Source: an uncultured Atopobiaceae bacterium (GTDB lineage: Bacteria > Actinomycetota > Coriobacteriia > Coriobacteriales > Atopobiaceae). Taken from it: DNA of 64,000 nt. Both the position numbers and the translations under genes were made by a program. The stretch is taken from assembly GCA_910579165.1 (NCBI GenBank), contig CAJTTF010000004.1, positions 1-64,000 of the forward strand, given 5' to 3'. The notes under the pieces were generated by a model. It was not told the origin of the DNA, searched no databases, and saw only the letters and a list, made by a program, of their open reading frames with translations. The first letter of the stretch is position 1. The number at the start of each line of letters is the position of its first letter. Shown in pieces: positions 55,101 to 64,000 of the stretch.

Positions 55101-56993
55101 CTACTCTAGTTCAAAAGCACCGGTGTAGAGCTGATAATACGTACCACGTTTTGCAATCAACTCTTCGTGCGAACCCCGCTCGATAATGCGGCCATGATCA
55201 AGCACGATAATAACGTCTGAGTTTCGCACCGTTGAAAGCCTATGCGCTATAACAAACGTCGTGCGCCCTTGCATGAGGGCATCCATACCGCGCTGCACGA
55301 TAGCCTCAGTACGCGTGTCAATGGAGCTAGTTGCTTCATCCAAAATCATGACGGGTGGATCGGCAACGGCAGCACGAGCAATAGAGACAAGCTGGCGCTG
55401 TCCCTGAGAAAGCTGTGAGCCATTATCGGAAAGTTCTGTGTCATAGCCCTTTGGCAAGCGAACAATAAAATCATGAGCACCAGCAAGCTTGGCTGCGGCA
55501 ATACACTCTTCGTCACTTGCATCCAGCCGTCCATATCTAATGTTGTCCATGACGGTGCCGCCAAACAGATTAACATCCTGAAGCACAATTCCTAACGATC
55601 GGCGCAAATCAGCCTTTTTAATTTTGTTGATGTTGATGCCGTCATAGCGAATCTTGCCGTCAGCGATGGGATAGAAGCGATTAATAAGGTTGGTGATGGT
55701 TGTTTTGCCGGCACCCGTAGCTCCCACAAATGCAACCTTCTGCCCAGGACGCGCTTCCAGCGACACATCGTGTAAAACAGTTTGCTCCGGCGTGTACCCA
55801 AAATCAACATCGGTGAAGCGAACGTCTCCGGAGACAAGTGTGTAGGTGGTTTTTCCGTCGTGATGCGGATGCTTCCATGCCCAAATGCCAGTTCTCCCCT
55901 TTGCTTGAACAAGTTTGCCGTCGTCCATCTCGGCGTTTACAAGCGTGACGTAACCGTGATCTTGCTCCGAAGGTTCATCGATGAGCGAGTACATGCGCTC
56001 GGCGCCCGCAAGGCCCATAACGACTGGATTGACCTGTTGTGATACTTGACCAATCTGGGCGGAGAATTGCTTTGTCATAGTGAGGAAGGGGACAAGCACA
56101 GCAAGGGAAAAACCCATACCAGAAAGCGATACGTTAGGAATGCCCAAAACGAGAACAAGGCCACAACACAAAGCGACAAGAGCATACGTAACATTGCCTA
56201 CGTTGATGAGAATGGGTGCAAGGATGTTTGCAAAAGTGTTAGCCCGACCAGAGGCCTGGCAAAGTTGGGCGTTCAATTCATCAAACCCTTCTTGTACTTG
56301 TGGCTGATGATTGAACACTTGTACTACGCGCTCACCGTTCATGATTTCCTCAACATAACCCTCTAAACGCGCTATGGATTTTTGCTGCAAAATAAAGTTT
56401 TTAGCGGCACGTCCGGCAAACGTTTTAGAAGAAATAATCATGACGGCGACACCAATAAGAACAATAATGGTCATCCACACGGAAAGATAGAGCATGATGA
56501 CAAAGACGATAGTGAGGACCATGACCGTTTGAGAAATCTGCGGAAGCGACGATAGAATCATCTGAAATAGGGCATCCACGTCGTTCGTGTAATGACTCAT
56601 GATGGCGCCATGGTAGGTAGTATCAAAAAACTTAACCGGCAGCGTTTCCATCTTCTCAAACATCGTGTCGCGCATTTTATTGAGAACACCGTTCGTAATA
56701 ATCGCCATAAAGCGATTCCAAAGGAAACTCGCGATAAGCCCTGCCACGGAAACCAAAATGAAGAGGAGCGTAATCTTGGTAATAGGATAGGCGGCAGCTG
56801 CCCAATCACCCGTACGCCATGTCTGCTCCACTACCCCTAGGGCCTGTTGCATAAAGATGGCTGGTATGGCGTTTTGAATGGCGCACACAACAAGACAGAT
56901 GCATACAGCAACAGACATCCCAGGATAGAAGCGGAAGATGTCACGAAGCACACGTAGAAGCGTCTTTGGATTAATTTTCACCTTCTTCTCCAT
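55101..56993 (-). CDS. Heterodimeric ABC exporter, subunit with canonical ATPase site
   Basis: 630 residues from the ATG at 56993, 1 base after the partner gene; the longer frame is inside the partner and not coding. Six membrane helices at about 20-330 are followed by an ATPase. Walker A is GATGAGKTTITNL, the signature is LSQGQ (variant), Walker B is MILDEATSSID with the catalytic Glu, and the switch His is in IAHRLSTV. With the degenerate partner it forms one working ATP site, like TM287/288 or BmrCD. Likely a drug, lipid or peptide exporter. The substrate is not visible. Confidence 0.95.
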   Translation of the reverse strand: MEKKVKINPKTLLRVLRDIFRFYPGMSVAVCICLVVCAIQNAIPAIFMQQALGVVEQTWRTGDWAAAAYPITKITLLFILVSVAGLIASFLWNRFMAIITNGVLNKMRDTMFEKMETLPVKFFDTTYHGAIMSHYTNDVDALFQMILSSLPQISQTVMVLTIVFVIMLYLSVWMTIIVLIGVAVMIISSKTFAGRAAKNFILQQKSIARLEGYVEEIMNGERVVQVFNHQPQVQEGFDELNAQLCQASGRANTFANILAPILINVGNVTYALVALCCGLVLVLGIPNVSLSGMGFSLAVLVPFLTMTKQFSAQIGQVSQQVNPVVMGLAGAERMYSLIDEPSEQDHGYVTLVNAEMDDGKLVQAKGRTGIWAWKHPHHDGKTTYTLVSGDVRFTDVDFGYTPEQTVLHDVSLEARPGQKVAFVGATGAGKTTITNLINRFYPIADGKIRYDGININKIKKADLRRSLGIVLQDVNLFGGTVMDNIRYGRLDASDEECIAAAKLAGAHDFIVRLPKGYDTELSDNGSQLSQGQRQLVSIARAAVADPPVMILDEATSSIDTRTEAIVQRGMDALMQGRTTFVIAHRLSTVRNSDVIIVLDHGRIIERGSHEELIAKRGTYYQLYTGAFELE

Positions 56994-56994
56994 C

Positions 56995-58761
56995 TTATTG
57001 ATCTCCGTTTTTCTTAGCCATACGCTCATCGTGCGACTGTTTGTTTTGCGATGTATACACCTCTCGATAGATAGGAGATTTCTCAAGCAATTCATCGTGC
57101 GTACCACTATCGACGATCTTGCCATTGTCCATCACAAGAATGCGGTCAGCGTCCTCCACCGATCCCGTCCTTTGCGCAATGATAATTTTCGTTGTCTCGG
57201 GCAGATACGTTCTAAATGCTTCGCGAATCCTGGCATCGGTCTTGGTATCAACAGCACTTGTTGAGTCATCCAAAATGAGGATTTTTGGTTTTTTGAGAAG
57301 GGCGCGCGCTATACAAAGACGCTGCTTCTGTCCTCCTGAAACATTGGCGCCCCCCTGCTCAATCCAGGTATTGTAGCCTTCGTCAAAAGCCTCAATGAAT
57401 TCATCTGCCTGCGCAAGACGAGCGGCTTCAATCACTTGATCATCGGTTGCGTCCTCATTCCCCCAACGAAGATTTTCAGCAATTGTTCCCGAGAAAAGCA
57501 CGTTTTTCTGAAGCACCATTGCTACTGCAGAGCGGAGTGCTTCTACGTCATAATCTCGCACATCGATGCCACCCACTCTAACAGCACCCTTGTTAACATC
57601 ATAGAGGCGCGGGATGAGTTGTACGAGCGATGACTTAGCAGAGCCGGTTCCGCCAATGATGCCAACTGTTTCGCCAGGAGCAATATGCAGATCGATGTCT
57701 TTTAAGGCGACGCGTTCTGCCGTTTCTGAATAAGAAAATGTCACATGATCAAAGTCGATGGACCCATCTTCCACTTCCTGCACCGGATGCTCAGGATTAT
57801 GAATGGTTGTTTTTGCCTCCAGCACTTCTTGTATGCGGTAACAGGATTCAATGGACATGGCAATCATCGTAAAAATCATCGAGAACATCATGAGGTTCAT
57901 CAAAATCATGAAGCCAAAGGTGAACATGGTTGAGAATTGACCCACATTAATCTGGATGCCTTGTGTCTGGATGATGGCTTTAGAAACAAAGTAGACGATG
58001 GCTACAGAGAATGCAGAGACCGCCAAATTGAGCATTGGCCCATTAAGCGCGAGGATTTTCTCGGCATCCGTAAAGTATCTATTAATGTTGTGGGAAGCGT
58101 GCATAAACTTTGATGTTTCAAACTTCTCGCGTACATAGCTCTTGACAACGCGAATACCCTTGATGTTTTCCTCGATAGATTCGTTAAGGGCATCATATTT
58201 TTTAAACGCAATTCTGAAACCAGGAAGCGCGCGCCAAATGCAAAGAAAGAGGCCGAGCGCCAAAGGAACCATAATAAAAACGTACATCCAAGCAAGGGGA
58301 CCCACCATGACAAAGGACATAACGAGAGCAATCGTAATCATGATGGGAGCTCGAAAACCAATGCGCAGAATCATCATGAACGAAGTTTGTACGTTGGTAG
58401 CATCCGTTGTCAGGCGTGTAACGAGCGTAGGCGTGGAGAAATTATCAAGGGTGGCAAAAGAAAATGTTTGAATGTTGGCGAACATATCGTGGCGTAAGTT
58501 TTTTCCAAATCCCGCTGCCGCATTGGCAGTAGTAATACCGGCTGCCGTTCCAAACGAAAGCGATATGAGCGCGAAAAGCATAAGAACAAGTCCCGTCTGG
58601 ACGATCTGGAAGAGCTCGGCACCGCGACTGATGGTGTCGATAAGTTCCGCTGTGGTAAAAGGAATGAGCACCTCCAACAGCGTCTCGCCAAAGACCAAGA
58701 GAGGCGAAAGTAGGGCGAGCTTTTTGTACTCCCTCAAACTTTTGAGTAGTTCTTTTATCAC
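56995..58761 (-). CDS. Heterodimeric ABC exporter, subunit with degenerate ATPase site
   Basis: 588 residues from a GTG start with AAGGAAG upstream. Membrane domain at about 15-300. In the ATPase, Walker A is GGTGSAKSSLV and the signature is the canonical VSGGQKQRL. The Walker B Glu is replaced by Asp (ILILDDSTSAVD) and the switch His by Gln (IIAQRTGSV). The degenerate half-site pairs with the variant LSQGQ signature of the partner. It is 24 bases after fhs on the same strand. Confidence 0.95.
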   Translation of the reverse strand: MIKELLKSLREYKKLALLSPLLVFGETLLEVLIPFTTAELIDTISRGAELFQIVQTGLVLMLFALISLSFGTAAGITTANAAAGFGKNLRHDMFANIQTFSFATLDNFSTPTLVTRLTTDATNVQTSFMMILRIGFRAPIMITIALVMSFVMVGPLAWMYVFIMVPLALGLFLCIWRALPGFRIAFKKYDALNESIEENIKGIRVVKSYVREKFETSKFMHASHNINRYFTDAEKILALNGPMLNLAVSAFSVAIVYFVSKAIIQTQGIQINVGQFSTMFTFGFMILMNLMMFSMIFTMIAMSIESCYRIQEVLEAKTTIHNPEHPVQEVEDGSIDFDHVTFSYSETAERVALKDIDLHIAPGETVGIIGGTGSAKSSLVQLIPRLYDVNKGAVRVGGIDVRDYDVEALRSAVAMVLQKNVLFSGTIAENLRWGNEDATDDQVIEAARLAQADEFIEAFDEGYNTWIEQGGANVSGGQKQRLCIARALLKKPKILILDDSTSAVDTKTDARIREAFRTYLPETTKIIIAQRTGSVEDADRILVMDNGKIVDSGTHDELLEKSPIYREVYTSQNKQSHDERMAKKNGDQ

Positions 58762-58785
58762 GTGGTGCTTCCTTACGCTGGTTCC

Positions 58786-60465
58786 TTAAAAAAGCCCTTT
58801 AATGTTACCAGCTGCATCCACATTAATGCTCTCTGCGGCGGGATGCTTAGGCAAACCAGGCATTGTCATAATAGCGCCAGTAAGCATGACGACAAACCCC
58901 GCACCTGCCGAAAGCTTTACTTCACGAATGGTAAGAACAAAGTCACGCGGAGCACCGAGGCAATGTGGATCATCAGTAAGTGAGTATTGTGTCTTTGCCA
59001 TACAAACCAGAAGTTTCCCATAGCCGGCCTTTTCAATTTGAGCAAGTTGCTTTTGTGCGGCAGGGGTAAACTCTACGCTGTTTGCGCGATATATTTTCTG
59101 CGCAATAGCAAGCGCCGCCTCCTTGAGATTGGTGCCAGTGGGGTAAGCGTATTTTTTAGGCGCTTTTTCCTCTTTCAAGAGACGCATAATCTCTTTAGCT
59201 AGAGCCGTTCCTCCTCGTCCTCCCTTTTCCCAAACTTGAGAGAGACACACATTAGCCCCAGCTCGTTTGCATGCTTTACGTACGAGCTCAATCTCTTCTT
59301 TGGTATCCGTAGGAAATTGATTGATGGCAACCACGCAGGGCAGACCATATACCTTAGTCATATTTTCAACGTGCGTGAGGAGGTTAGGAAGACCGGCCTC
59401 TAGGGCCTTCAAATTCTTTTTGGTAAGAGCGTCTTTAGAAACGCCGCCGTTATATTTAAGTGCGCGAATGGTGGCCACAACCACAACAGCATCAGCCTTA
59501 AAGCCGCCTTCGCGGCACGTTATGTCGAGGAACTTCTCGGCACCGAGATCTGCTCCAAAGCCCGCCTCTGTCACCACAACATCCGCCGTAGCTTGCGCCA
59601 TGCGCGTGGCAATAACCGAGTTGCAACCATGCGCAATGTTTGCGAACGGACCTCCGTGCACAAATGCAGGTGTGTGCTCCAGCGTCTGGACGAGATTGGG
59701 CTTGATAGCATCTTTGAGAAGCGCTGTCATGGCACCTTCTGCTTTGAGGTCTGCGGCAGTGACAGGCTTGCCCTTTCTTGAGTAAGCTATCACCATACGC
59801 CCCAAACGCCGCTTGAGATCGGTAAGCGACGTAGCTAGACAGAGCACGGCCATCACTTCACTTGCCACAGTAATATCGAAACCATCTTCGCGCGCAACAC
59901 CGTCTGCTGCAGCTCCTAGGCCATCAACAACGTGGCGGAGTTGCCGATCGTTCATGTCAACACAGCGTTTCCAGGTGATGCGTTTAAGATCGATATCCAG
60001 CTCATTTCCTTGCTTGATGTGGTTGTCGAGCATGGCAGCCAAAAGATTGTTAGCCGCTCCTATGGCGTGAAAATCTCCTGTAAAGTGGAGGTTAATGTCC
60101 TCCATGGGCACAACTTGGGCATAGCCTCCTCCGGCCGCGCCCCCTTTGATTCCAAAGACAGGTCCCAGGGACGGCTCGCGGAGCGCGAGCGCAACTTTCA
60201 CCTTTTGGCGTTTAAGAGCATCGGCAAGTCCTATGGATGTTGTTGTTTTGCCCTCGCCTAAAGGTGTGGGATTGATGGCCGTAACAAGAACGACTTTTCC
60301 CTTATGCGCGCCACGGTTCTTATTTGTGCGCAACACCTCAAGGGATACCTTCGCTTTATCCCAGCCGTAGGGCGTAATCTCGGTTTTTTTAATGCCTAAG
60401 CTACGTGCAATTTCTTCTATCGGCTTAAGGCGCGCCTTCTGCGCTATTTGGATGTCGGTCAGCAT
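58786..60465 (-). CDS. fhs: Formate-tetrahydrofolate ligase
   Basis: 559 residues, TAGGAGTACC before the start. It makes 10-formyl-tetrahydrofolate from formate with ATP for purine and formyl-Met synthesis. The ATP loop is [20 protein letters not shown] near 62-81, and [20 protein letters not shown] is the family signature. The C-terminal [20 protein letters not shown] is also conserved. This enzyme is common in anaerobes. Upstream of the ABC exporter genes. Confidence 0.98.
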   Translation of the reverse strand: MLTDIQIAQKARLKPIEEIARSLGIKKTEITPYGWDKAKVSLEVLRTNKNRGAHKGKVVLVTAINPTPLGEGKTTTSIGLADALKRQKVKVALALREPSLGPVFGIKGGAAGGGYAQVVPMEDINLHFTGDFHAIGAANNLLAAMLDNHIKQGNELDIDLKRITWKRCVDMNDRQLRHVVDGLGAAADGVAREDGFDITVASEVMAVLCLATSLTDLKRRLGRMVIAYSRKGKPVTAADLKAEGAMTALLKDAIKPNLVQTLEHTPAFVHGGPFANIAHGCNSVIATRMAQATADVVVTEAGFGADLGAEKFLDITCREGGFKADAVVVVATIRALKYNGGVSKDALTKKNLKALEAGLPNLLTHVENMTKVYGLPCVVAINQFPTDTKEEIELVRKACKRAGANVCLSQVWEKGGRGGTALAKEIMRLLKEEKAPKKYAYPTGTNLKEAALAIAQKIYRANSVEFTPAAQKQLAQIEKAGYGKLLVCMAKTQYSLTDDPHCLGAPRDFVLTIREVKLSAGAGFVVMLTGAIMTMPGLPKHPAAESINVDAAGNIKGLF

Positions 60466-60484
60466 GGTACTCCTAAAATGATTA

Positions 60485-60620
60485 GCAGTGCTTTCTCGTC
60501 GTGAGCGGTCATTTCAAAATGGTATCAGTGATTTCAAAGCTCTAGCGTTGCTTTAAAATGCCAACAATGCCTTGAAGCGCTAGCACTTCTTTTAAAACGT
60601 TAGCATTGTTGCTTTTTTGC
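60485..60620. repeat. Degenerate repeats after the small unknown gene
   Basis: Several units resembling TAGCxxTGCTTTxAAAATG occur between fhs and the gene at 60600-61010, at about 60485, 60542, 60583 and 60602. No gene is supported in this 134-base gap. Confidence 0.4.
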
Positions 60621-61010
60621 TTGAATCTCAGCATCCAGATCTTTGAATTCCTTAGGAATTGTATTCCGAGAAACCCCAAAGGCTCCGGCAACTGCGCGCG
60701 CCTGTTCGCGACGAAGCTTTGCGGTCTGGGTGTCCCCCGCTTCTCGATAAGCATCGGCAAGGTTTTCAAGCGCGTAGGAAATATAATCCCCCAACGCTTC
60801 TCCATTGCCCCCTAGGCGCATCATTGTCACGAAAGACTCCGGATCAAGTGCGAAGAGTGTTGTGGGGTCCATCTCAAGAGCCTCCCCCACAGCTTTTTCA
60901 GTCTCCACAATGCCGCGATGATTGCCGGCAATGAGAACAACGCGCAGGGCATGCGCGGCGTTTTTTGAGAATGTCTCTATGATGCGAGTTATGTAATCGC
61001 GCTCAAGCAT
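60600..61010 (-). CDS. Small helical protein of unknown function (DUF6483-like)
   Basis: 136 residues from the ATG at 61010, after AGAGGAAATC. The start MLERDYITRIIETFSKNAAH and the pattern of paired helices resemble the uncharacterised DUF6483 family. The C-terminal ENLADAYREAGDTQTAKLRR looks like one TPR-type repeat. All-alpha and soluble by appearance. No function can be named. It lies upstream of fhs on the same strand. Confidence 0.75.
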   Translation of the reverse strand: MLERDYITRIIETFSKNAAHALRVVLIAGNHRGIVETEKAVGEALEMDPTTLFALDPESFVTMMRLGGNGEALGDYISYALENLADAYREAGDTQTAKLRREQARAVAGAFGVSRNTIPKEFKDLDAEIQAKKQQC

Positions 61011-61053
61011 GATTTCCTCTTTCGAAGACCACAAAAACGTTACACGGATCCTC

Positions 61054-61071
61054 TAGGATCCGGTTTTCAAC
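61054..61071 (-). other. Hairpin upstream of the small unknown gene
   Basis: CGGATCC and GGATCCG form a perfect 7-bp stem with a 4-base loop. TGTAACGTTTTTG follows on the minus strand. It could be a weak terminator for the permease gene, but the T-run is offset by 6 bases. Confidence 0.4.
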
Positions 61072-61146
61072 AGCGCAGAAGAGCTGTCAACAAACAGGTT
61101 TTATTGTAGCGTCTCTTCTAGAGAAGAAGCGATGAAAAAGCGCGCG

Positions 61147-61848
61147 CTAGAACTGCCGTTTCTTGTAAAGCGCACCGGCAAGAAAAGCGGAGATCGCATA
61201 GAGCATACAGCTCCCAGCTAGCGCGATGGAACTTGTGATAAGACGTGCCTGCTCATTGTTCATTATTGACACAAATACTTGACTCGGTAGAGCACCATAG
61301 GGACCAGAGGGCATAAAGAGCGGAACGATAAGAAGGGAAAGAAGAGCAACCATCCAAGGAAAATATCGAAAGCCCTTTGTAAAGCCAAATTGTGCGAGAC
61401 AAACGAGCATGAGGGCTCCAATAAGGAGCGCGATAGCAAATATACCAAACGAAAAGACTATCTCGCCCCAAAACCCAAAGGGGATACTATCCTTGCCCTC
61501 CAGCAAAAAGATGATCCAAGAAATGAGAGCTGCGAACAATCCAACAAGGTATCCCACCAGCGTAGCAAGAAATATGGAAAGAAAGTGTCCCGCTTGTATA
61601 GCCGTTCGTTTTTGCGGAAAAGTCAAACGCAGCAGTTGAAAATTGCCGCTCACCTCATCCGCGGTTCCCAGCTGCATGACAGATCCAAAAAGCCCAACCG
61701 CACTCACCGTGCAGATCGAGAAAAATAGTCCCCCTTGCAAGACGTTCACCATCGCCGACAGGGGAATCCAAAGCAGGTAAGTGGTAAGAAGATAGGGTTT
61801 TAACAGTTGAAAATCGGTTTTAGTTACTGCAGTTATCTCACGTCTCAT
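61147..61848 (-). CDS. ABC-2 type permease subunit
   Basis: 233 residues with about six hydrophobic helices (e.g. VGYLVGLFAALISWIIFLL and FSFGIFAIALLIGALMLVC). It lies 2 bases after the ATPase gene, which shows they form one transporter. The arrangement GntR-ATPase-permease is that of the YtrABC-type operons of Gram-positive bacteria, linked to cell-wall stress. The substrate is unknown. Confidence 0.88.
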   Translation of the reverse strand: MRREITAVTKTDFQLLKPYLLTTYLLWIPLSAMVNVLQGGLFFSICTVSAVGLFGSVMQLGTADEVSGNFQLLRLTFPQKRTAIQAGHFLSIFLATLVGYLVGLFAALISWIIFLLEGKDSIPFGFWGEIVFSFGIFAIALLIGALMLVCLAQFGFTKGFRYFPWMVALLSLLIVPLFMPSGPYGALPSQVFVSIMNNEQARLITSSIALAGSCMLYAISAFLAGALYKKRQF

Positions 61849-61850
61849 GC

Positions 61851-62807
61851 TTATTTTCTCCCTCGAATCATCAAGTTCATAATTTGGTCGATATGCGGTC
61901 TTTCAAAAGTGACTCTTGTTCCTACGATACGCTCTGCCGCGACGATATTGGTTACTAAAACCGTTGTATTCAGCGCGTGGTTCTCTGTATAAACTTCTAG
62001 CGAATTTCCTTTCTTCTCGGTAGTATCTTTAACCTCCTTCTTTCTGTTGCCCCCAATCAATTCGCGTTGAACTGCTTGCGTCTCGCGGATCTGTTGGACA
62101 ACAAGAGCCGCTTCCTTCTTAGGAAGTTGCACGATGCCATAATGGGTCTGAAGATAGTCGAGCGTTTCCGAGAAGACCGTTTTTCCCTCATGAATGCAGG
62201 TAACCGTATCGACAATCGCTTCGAGATCTTGCGTGTCATGGCTTGAAATGAGAATCGTGTGCTGCGGATCATCCATGAAGGTACGGAACATTTCAAGTAC
62301 GTCCTGTGAGGCCATAGGGTCAAGGCCGGCGGTGGGTTCGTCGAGAATAAGAATGTCGGGGTTGTGGGCAAAGGCGAAAGCAAGCTGCAAGCGCATTGAC
62401 ATGCCTCGGGAAAGCTTGTTTGATTTCGCATCCCTATCAATACCTGCTGCCGCTATTTCATCTTGAAAACGCTTGACATCAAAATTGGTGTAATTAGCTC
62501 GGCCAATAGCCTCCACGGCAGACACTTTTATTGGACCATAGGGCGCCGTATCAAAGACAAATCCCATGCGCGCCTTGAGGGAACTGTGAACTTCTGCGCC
62601 AAACGACATGGGCTGCCCAAACACGCGAACGCTCCCTGTCTCCGGCTTGTAAGCAGCAAAGAGGCTTTTAATTACCGTTGTTTTTCCTGCTCCATTGCTT
62701 CCAACAAGGCCAGCAACGTGTCCAGGTGGTACCTCAAGCGAGAAGTTATCCAGGTTGAAATCGCCGTATCGCTTTGAAAGATTATGTATGGAAATGGCTT
62801 CTTTCAC
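61851..62807 (-). CDS. ABC transporter ATP-binding protein, YtrB-like
   Basis: 318 residues from a GTG start after AAAGGAACAAGCAC. Walker A is GLVGSNGAGKTTVIKSL near 35, and the signature LSRGMSMRLQLAFAFAHNP uses RGM as in the YtrB/EcsA-like group. Walker B is ILILDEPTAGLDP, with the switch His in LISSHDTQDLE. The ~100-residue C-terminal part, with a Lys/Glu-rich segment near 255-270, is specific to this group. It pairs with the permease downstream. Confidence 0.94.
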   Translation of the reverse strand: MKEAISIHNLSKRYGDFNLDNFSLEVPPGHVAGLVGSNGAGKTTVIKSLFAAYKPETGSVRVFGQPMSFGAEVHSSLKARMGFVFDTAPYGPIKVSAVEAIGRANYTNFDVKRFQDEIAAAGIDRDAKSNKLSRGMSMRLQLAFAFAHNPDILILDEPTAGLDPMASQDVLEMFRTFMDDPQHTILISSHDTQDLEAIVDTVTCIHEGKTVFSETLDYLQTHYGIVQLPKKEAALVVQQIRETQAVQRELIGGNRKKEVKDTTEKKGNSLEVYTENHALNTTVLVTNIVAAERIVGTRVTFERPHIDQIMNLMIRGRK

Positions 62808-62923
62808 GTGCTTGTTCCTTTCTATTCTTTCTCAATTGTGTGCGATGCTTTTACGCTCTTCAGTTGCAAGATTCGCATAAGCGAGGCTTCGTTTTAGATG
62901 AACCTTTTTCTTGTCATTGCCGC

Positions 62924-63313
62924 TTAAGATTTAGCAGATAGAGAATCCACATCTTTAATATCTGCGAGGAAGAGAAACTCCTCGTGCGTAAGACCCAGAT
63001 CTCGCGCGCGGCGAGCGCACGCCTGCACATCTTCCTCTAGCTTCCTTATTTGTTCTTCTCGAATTACGTTGGCAGAGCAGTCTGAAACAAACGTTCCTTT
63101 ACCGGGAATTTGTGTAATAAAGCCACGTTGCGACAGATCAGCATACGCATGCTTTGTGGTAATGACGCTAATATGAAGCTCATGAGCAAGCTGACGGATA
63201 GAAGGCAACTCCTGCCCACCCGTAAGGGTCCCATCCATAATCTGATTTTTGATTTGCTCTGCGATCTGTTGGTAAAACGGAACAGTGCCTGAGTTGTGTA
63301 AAACAATGTCCAT
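62924..63313 (-). CDS. GntR-family repressor, YtrA subfamily
   Basis: 129 residues. The N-terminal winged helix is typical (PFYQQIAEQIKNQIMDGTL, LPSIRQLAHELHISVITTKH, GKGTFVS). The C-terminal ~50 residues are only two helices, as in YtrA, too short for a FadR/HutC ligand domain. It probably controls its own ABC operon through the inverted repeat at 63467-63492. Ribosome site AAGGGATG. Confidence 0.94.
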   Translation of the reverse strand: MDIVLHNSGTVPFYQQIAEQIKNQIMDGTLTGGQELPSIRQLAHELHISVITTKHAYADLSQRGFITQIPGKGTFVSDCSANVIREEQIRKLEEDVQACARRARDLGLTHEEFLFLADIKDVDSLSAKS

Positions 63314-63466
63314 TGCAGCCCATCCCTTATATTGCTTCTTTTGTCGCCCCGATTATCTTGTGGATCCCCAGACACAATAGGTGTCCTGACGTAAACGTAA
63401 CCGTTTCCTCTTGTATTCCTCTTGCACTTAAGTGCTTACCTGCTATTTTGTATCTCTGGATTCGTA

Positions 63467-63492
63467 ACTGTATATGTTAGACTATATACAGT
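63467..63492. promoter_or_regulatory. Inverted-repeat operator of the GntR-ABC operon
   Basis: ACTGTATAT, an 8-base spacer, ATATACAGT: a perfect 9-bp inverted repeat. Its edge overlaps the -10 box and its centre covers the expected transcription start, the place for an autorepressor. Confidence 0.7.
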
Positions 63493-63517
63493 ATATACAC
63501 CGTCCCGTGTAAGTCAA
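63490..63517 (-). promoter_or_regulatory. Promoter of the GntR-ABC operon
   Basis: TTGACT (63517-63512), a 16-base spacer and TATACT (63495-63490) on the minus strand. The transcript would have a leader of about 170 bases, including a perfect 12-bp palindrome GCACTTAAGTGC at 63424-63435 and a GACAC/GTGTC hairpin near 63371. The 490-base gap 63314-63803 holds this promoter, the operator, two short direct repeats and the next gene's promoter, and no gene. Confidence 0.75.
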
Positions 63518-63622
63518 TACGCCTTTATTTCAAATCAAAGACCTTCTTATACAAGGCAAAACGATTTTCCATATAAGACAATACATCCTGCTACCTAAGC
63601 CAACAGCAGTTCTCACCGTGCT

Positions 63623-63668
63623 ATTGAGCAAAGGTCACAATTCACTGTACGATTGAACAAGGGTCACA
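63623..63668. repeat. Short imperfect direct repeat
   Basis: ATTGAGCAAAGGTCACA and ATTGAACAAGGGTCACA, 15 of 17 identical, start 29 bases apart. The role is unknown; it may be a regulator site or a relic of an inserted element. Confidence 0.45.
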
Positions 63669-63756
63669 GAATCTGGTTTAAGGCAATGGGACCAAAAAAG
63701 CATTCTTGGGGCGACGTACACGCCACCGAAGCACGCAAACTCCGCCTTAAAATGTT

Positions 63757-63762
63757 TATAAT
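63757..63762 (+). promoter_or_regulatory. Possible -10 box of the aquaporin gene
   Basis: A perfect TATAAT lies 41 bases before the start codon. No clear -35 is seen. Confidence 0.4.
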
Positions 63763-63803
63763 ACCTGCTATAACGATTTAATAATCAGAATAAAGGAATG
63801 TCC

Positions 63804-64000
63804 ATGAAATACTACGGAAGGCTCTTTGCAGGAGAGTTTATCGGCACGTTTTTGATGGTGTTTTTTGGCGTTGGAGCCGCAGCGGTTGCAACCCTCTTAG
63901 GCACCATGACGGGCAATTACCAGGTGGGCATGGTGTGGGGAATCACAATCGCTATTGCCATCTACGTTTGTCGTCATCTTTCGGGTGCACATTTTAATCC
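63804..64000 (+). CDS. Aquaporin/glycerol facilitator, N-terminal part (runs off window)
   Basis: 65 complete codons from the ATG at 63804, AAAGGAATGTCC in front. The first membrane helix is AGEFIGTFLMVFFGVGAAAV with the conserved Glu. A second hydrophobic stretch then leads to LSGAHFNP, the start of the first NPA-type half-helix. This identifies the MIP channel family. Water or glycerol selectivity cannot be told from the fragment. Confidence 0.93.
   Translation, partial: MKYYGRLFAGEFIGTFLMVFFGVGAAAVATLLGTMTGNYQVGMVWGITIAIAIYVCRHLSGAHFN

Noticed and set aside
61054-61071. GGATCC palindrome as a restriction-modification or attachment site
   Set aside because: There is no integrase, tRNA or duplicated flank nearby; a simple hairpin explains it.
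63623-63668. Insertion-sequence remnant
   Set aside because: Only a 17-bp direct repeat is seen, without transposase fragments or terminal inverted repeats.

Overview
The window looks like a chromosomal segment of a Gram-positive actinobacterium of the class Coriobacteriia, most likely the Atopobium/Lancefieldella/Olsenella group. The reasons are a moderate G+C content, GTG starts mixed with strong Shine-Dalgarno sites, an actinobacterial-type spacer in RpoC, DUF285/BspA-type surface proteins, a sortase-like LAFTG anchor, QueH, and formate-tetrahydrofolate ligase. The assignment is inferred from gene content, not from a database search.

Layout. Bases 1-17371 hold a minus-strand housekeeping block: rpmG, tRNA-Trp, secE, nusG, rplK, rplA, rplJ, rplL, rpoB and rpoC, followed by a surface-protein gene that runs off the left edge. 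purB and purA lie upstream of this block on the same strand. Divergent from purB is a plus-strand addB-addA recombination nuclease pair (17780-25625), then a membrane-anchored XRE regulator.

Bases 26687-34915 form an accessory island on the minus strand. It holds a LytS-type sensor kinase, a large secreted protein with an aerolysin-like Ser/Thr-rich segment, a single-pass membrane protein, a LytTR response regulator, and a leucine-rich LAFTG surface protein split by an in-frame TGA. A near-perfect pair of LytTR-type 9-bp direct repeats, 21 bp apart, lies in front of the secreted protein. Kinase, regulator, binding site and secreted target therefore look like one self-contained quorum- or environment-responsive virulence-type system. 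This is the best candidate for something undescribed here.

Next come a tRNA-Tyr/tRNA-Thr/tRNA-Met/tuf operon with a textbook promoter, a plus-strand tRNA-Thr with its own terminator, a DJ-1/PfpI protein, a glycosyltransferase with UDP-galactopyranose mutase (galactofuranose glycan synthesis), and pta. pta overlaps a fused permease-ATPase ABC gene, whose likely lipoprotein partner is convergent. Bases 44013-51628 hold a Gfo/Idh/MocA oxidoreductase, a VanS/VanR-like two-component pair, manA, and a tightly overlapping queH-queA-tgt queuosine operon.

The last part holds a divergent methionyl-tRNA-synthetase-like protein, a nucleoside hydrolase, a heterodimeric ABC exporter with one degenerate ATPase site, fhs, a small unknown protein, and a YtrA/YtrB-like GntR-ABC operon with a clear promoter and operator. 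It ends with the start of an aquaporin/glycerol facilitator.

A recurring oddity is that several housekeeping proteins carry Lys/Ala/Glu- or Gln/Thr-rich low-complexity extensions absent from typical family members: SecE, PurB, RpoB, RpoC, L11, ManA and the glycosyltransferase. RpoB also has a rebuilt loop next to the rifampicin region, and RpoC ends in a helix-hairpin-helix-like domain. No CRISPR array, rRNA, transposase or prophage was seen.
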